Shown here: positions 60,489 to 64,000 of the stretch, piece after piece
How positions within the stretch are numbered: the stretch's first letter is position 1
How the letters are laid out: the number at the start of each line of letters is the position of its first letter
From: Cyclina sinensis
Lineage: Eukaryota; Mollusca; Bivalvia; Venerida; Veneridae
DNA: 64,000 nucleotides
Direction of reading: 5' to 3'
NCBI GenBank assembly: GCA_012932295.1
Contig: JAAONU010000016.1
Coordinates: 38,409,241 to 38,473,240 of the forward strand
The notes under the pieces: model-generated
The model's input: the letters and a program-made list of their open reading frames with translations, nothing else
What the model was told of the DNA's origin: nothing
Database searches by the model: none
Made by a program: the position numbers and the translations under genes

Positions 60489-61240
60489 TAACTAGAAATA
60501 GGTTTTTGATTGAACAAAAACATATGTCTCCCCCCAGCCAGTTGCTGCAGGTAGTATTGAGTCAGACGATTGTAAAATTTGACATTTAACCTCCAAGTGT
60601 GACCTTGACCTTGAGACACCGCACCCGCAAAGTGGGTTCTGCACTTCACCTTGATGAGATGAACATCTGACCCAAGTTTCATAAAAATCCTTCAAGGGCT
60701 ATTGAAGATACAGAGCGGACACGATTTTGTGGCATTTGACATTTAACCTCCAAGTGTGACCTTGACCTTGAGACACCACACCAGCAAAGTGGGTTCTGCA
60801 TGTCGCCTTGATGAGGTGAACATCTGACCCAAGATTCATAAAAATCCTTCAAGGGCTTTTGAAGATACAGAGCGGACACAATTTTGTGGCATTTGACATT
60901 TAACCTCCAAGTGTGACCTTGACCTTGAGACACCAAGAATACTTAATGTTGGCCATATAACTCTTATAATACTCAACAGATTTACTTCATGATTGCAAAC
61001 AATAACCCTTTAGCAGAGGTCTTCCAAATGACGTTTTTTTCTCCTTGACCCCTAAATAACCTTGATCCTGAGGTCAAATTGTCAGAAAGAAACACTTCTT
61101 TTGAACCAACAGAATTTTAGTTCATGATTCCACACAAAAATCGTTTGGTAGAGATCTTCAAATTGACATATACTTTTTTTTATCTTGAGCTATAAATGAT
61201 CTTGACCTTGAGGTCAGATTGTTAAAAAAATAATCTTTCA
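60489..61240 (-). mobile_element. GTCTCCC-ended element with 157-bp array
   Basis: The - strand 3' end matches that of 39407-40353: GGGGGGAGACAT, a TTTTTG...CAAAAA hairpin and TTTCTAGT (60489). Next are 2.3 copies of a 157-bp unit ('gacatttaacctccaagtgtg' at 60581, 60738 and 60895), with TGACCTTGACCTTGAGACACC in each. From 60940 to 61240 the sequence resembles the array of the 8967 family. The 5' end was not found. Confidence 0.6.
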
Positions 61241-62193
61241 GTAACAGTTCTTGTTAATACTAAAACCTACACTGTAGAACAGTTTTAAACTGCACAAGCA
61301 TTTCTAAAAGTAGTATAGCATATAGTAGTATGCTGTCTATAGTAGCCAATATTTTCTGTACTCATGTCATCATCAGCAGCAGAAGCAGAGCCATACAGAC
61401 ACCTACACAAGAAATGCCAAAAACAACACCAGAAAAACATTTAATGTGCCAATACATTCAAGGGAAATACAATCATTATGTACAAATATTTCTTTTTCTG
61501 AGAAGCTCATTCAGGGAGGTAGCTTAAAAACAGATGCACCCTTTTGGCAAAGACAGAGAAAGAACAGAACAAGAGGTCCTCTCTCTGAAAAAGGTCATCG
61601 ATTCAAGTTTGACTGTATAATATAATGTAATACAAGACATATTCATAAACATTATAAAATTCGAGACAAAAATCAGCATGAACAGAAATGTTTAAGAGGC
61701 TTAATAAGCAGTAAAACTTTTCCTGTATTTTCCGACTGTTTTGAAATATTATCTTGAACGTTATCCAGAGTTGAACTGCACAGGCTTTGTCTACTATTTG
61801 GGTTTAGTTTTTTTACAAGGTGCTGATGTTTTCAATATTGCGTTTCTGGCAATATTTCAGAAACATTGCTACCACTTACAACTACAGTAATGAAACTAAT
61901 GAGAAAATATAAAAGAAAAAAAAGTATGCCTTACTTACATCCATTTAATGCATTCCACACCAAGAGTTTCAAACAATTATAGAATGTCTAAGACATTAAC
62001 TAATTAGCTCTAGCATAATTTTCAATTAACAATCTGGCTATTACAATTAGAGTGAAGTATAAGTTTTAGTACTAACTTTCTATTTGGGTTATTTTGTCTT
62101 CTTCTACAGCAATCACTATGTTTCTGTGAGTAAAAACAAAATCTTTCAAGAGTAAAATACAATATGAAGTTAAAGCAAGCAAATCAAAATGAA
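61241..62193. other. intergenic or intronic; one isolated element tip
   Basis: At 61550-61575 'gaacaagaggtcctctctctg' looks like a reversed element 3' tip (CAGAGAGAGGACC + TCTTGT). The rest shows nothing recognisable. Confidence 0.35.
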
Positions 62194-63114
62194 CTAGAAC
62201 TGTGTCCATAGGACACGGATGCCCCCACTATGCATAAGTGCTCATAACAAGAGCATGTATATCCTGTATGTAAGATTTTTTCTGTACATATACCTAAAAT
62301 GATCTACAGGTAACCTTATGTACATGTTAAATTAAATTACAAATGTAAAATTTATATGTTCAATTATTTATATGGTATATTGTGAAAAAATCAACAAAGG
62401 GCCATAATTCTGTTAAATATGGTCACAGCAAAAATTCCTTCCTTTACTACCATCTACACATTAAAGCTGTTCATCCATGGAAGTTTAAGCAAAATCTGCC
62501 ATCCGGTTTAAGAGGAGTTGCGTTCACAAAATTTCAATATGGTATACAGTGAAAAAATCAACAAAGGGCCATAATTCTGTTAAATTTGGTTGCAGCAAAA
62601 ATTCCTTTCTTTACTTCCATCTACACATTAAGGTTGTTCATTCCTATAAGTGTAAGCAAAATCTGCCATCCGGTTTAAGAGGAGTTGTGTTCACAAAATT
62701 TCTATATGGTATATAGTGAAAAAATCAACAAAGGGCCATAATTCTGTTAAATTTGGTTGCAGCAAAAATTCCTTCCTTTACTATCATCTACACATTAAGG
62801 TTGTTCATCCCTGGAAGTTTAAGCAAAATCTGCCATCCGGTTTAAGAGGAGTTGCGTTCACAAAATTTCTAGTGAAAAAAATCAACAAAGGGCCATAATT
62901 CTCTTAAATTTGGTCGCAGCGAAAATTCCTTCCTTTACTACCATCTACACATTAAGGTTGTTCATCCCTGGAAGTTTAAGCAATATCTGCCATCCGGTTT
63001 AAGAGGAGTTGCGTTCACAAGATTTCGGGACGTACAGACAGACGTACGGACGGACGGATGGACGGACGGACGGACAAGTGCAACGCTATATGCACCCCAC
63101 TTTGTGGGGGCATA
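62194..63114 (-). mobile_element. GGGGCATA-family array element (copy 2)
   Basis: On the - strand: TATGCCCCCACAAAGTGGGG hairpin start (63114), a short (GTCC)n tract, four 157-167 bp units phased by 'gggccataattctgttaaat' (plus strand: 62401, 62568, 62735 and 62892), GGGGGCATC, hairpin GTGTCC-TAT-GGACAC (62202-62216) and TTCTAGT. Shares both ends with 18171-18933. Confidence 0.8.
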
Positions 63115-63610
63115 AAAATATGAACAGATAGGCTAAGTGATCAAAGGCCAGTATTTTTTTCCAACAAAGTAAGTAATATATATCTCATAGATAAATAATT
63201 TCAAAGGATATAGATAAAGAGATTCAGGAGGAAATCTTCAATTTCCTGCTCCATAACAAAAAAAAACTCCAATTTCATGCAGCAAAACATGAGCTATCTT
63301 AAGTAATTTCAACAAGTAAATTGTTTAATTAAGTATAAATCATGAATTATATGCAAACTTTGTTAAAGGAAGAAAGTTATAAAGTAAGTTTTTAATTGTT
63401 TCAAGCAACAAATCATTAAGTTTCCTTAATACTGTCATAAGTTTAAGAGACATGGAATCATAAGTCTTCTGAAGTGAACCATAAGGTTTATGAAGCAAAT
63501 AAGATCTTAAATCCAAATCATACATTTTATGACAAGAACCATGAGGTGTCATGAAGGAAACAAGCAAACATGTAACAGATCATAAGTTTTAAGGAACATA
63601 TTTTTGAGCA
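63115..63610. other. nothing recognised
   Basis: AT-rich sequence with a few loose 'ataagttt.aagga' echoes; no clear repeat unit or coding signal. Confidence 0.35.
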
Positions 63611-64000
63611 GAAATAGTTTTACTCTACAGGTCCCTGTGAACTTGACCTTTGACCTACGGACCCCAGAAACAATAGGGTTCTTCTAATATAATTACCCTA
63701 TGAAGTTTCAAGGTTCTTGGTGTAATGGTACTCCAGTTACTGAGCAGAAATTGTTTTCACTCTACAGGTCCCTGTGACTTTGATCTTTGACCTACTAACC
63801 CCAAAAACAATATGGTTCTTCTATTTAATCAAAGTAATCATCCTTTAAAGTTATAAGGCTCTGGGTGAAATGGTACTCCTGTTATTGAGTGGAAACGGTT
63901 TTAAATCTAGAGGTCCCTCAAACCTTGAACTTTGATCTACTGACCCATAAAACAAAAGTTATTTTTTTTCTACTGAATAAGGGTAATAACCCTGTGAAGT
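63611..64000 (-). mobile_element. TATGTCTCCC-family array, cut by the window end
   Basis: Reverse copies of the unit seen at 39523-40020: 'tctacaggtccctgtga.cttgacctttgacctac' at 63624, 63761 and 63906 (steps 137 and 145), including TGACCTTTGACCT at 63644-63656. Continues beyond 64000. Confidence 0.65.

Noticed and set aside
60488..60936. overlapping - strand ORFs with repeated peptides
   Set aside because: The peptide repeats mirror the 157-bp DNA unit; two frames are open equally, as expected for a repeat.

Overview
The window looks like animal nuclear DNA, most likely from a mollusc and probably a bivalve. The DNA is AT-rich, genes are split by introns of 1-8 kb with ordinary GT..AG junctions, and most of the sequence is repeats. 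I found two protein-coding genes, placed tail to tail. On the + strand is the 3' part of a PARP14/PARP9-like double macro-domain gene: exons 580-1118, 8832-8938, 15029-15892 and 16584-17176. They splice in frame into about 700 codons and end in a stop. On the - strand is a Neuralized-type E3 ubiquitin ligase: exons 54394-53360 (NHR1 and most of NHR2), 48557-48438 (end of NHR2) and 47163-46700 (proline-rich linker and C-terminal RING). The 5' exons of both genes were not found and may lie outside the window. Their products act in different processes (ADP-ribose recognition; Notch-ligand ubiquitination), and nothing here links them.

Region by region: 1-17 kb is the macro gene, whose introns hold a TA-flanked MITE, a decayed DIRS-like retroelement (gag and reverse transcriptase remnants, - strand) and four long non-autonomous elements, one of which contains a 1.74 kb TA-inserted transposon. 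From 17 to 31 kb there are array-bearing elements, a 29-bp minisatellite and a tRNA-derived SINE. From 31 to 43 kb lie a degenerate SINE, a 6 kb inverted and tandem composite repeat, and an element broken up by several nested insertions. From 43 to 59 kb is the Neuralized gene. From 59 to 64 kb are more arrays.

The most notable thing is a terminal layout shared by many elements with unrelated interiors. Each starts with TA plus a short hairpin or inverted motif, carries an internal array with a unit of roughly 107-175 bp, repeats the 5' motif inverted near the 3' end, and finishes with a small hairpin followed by TCTTGT or TCTAGT. In three nested cases the uninterrupted host repeat can be read across the insertion, giving a clean junction in a T run and no target-site duplication. 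That points to rolling-circle (Helitron/Helentron, HINE-like) elements. Several arrays keep a unit near 145 bp, one of them with exact 145-bp spacing over ten copies, and several spread AGGTCA direct repeats that match nuclear-receptor site consensus.
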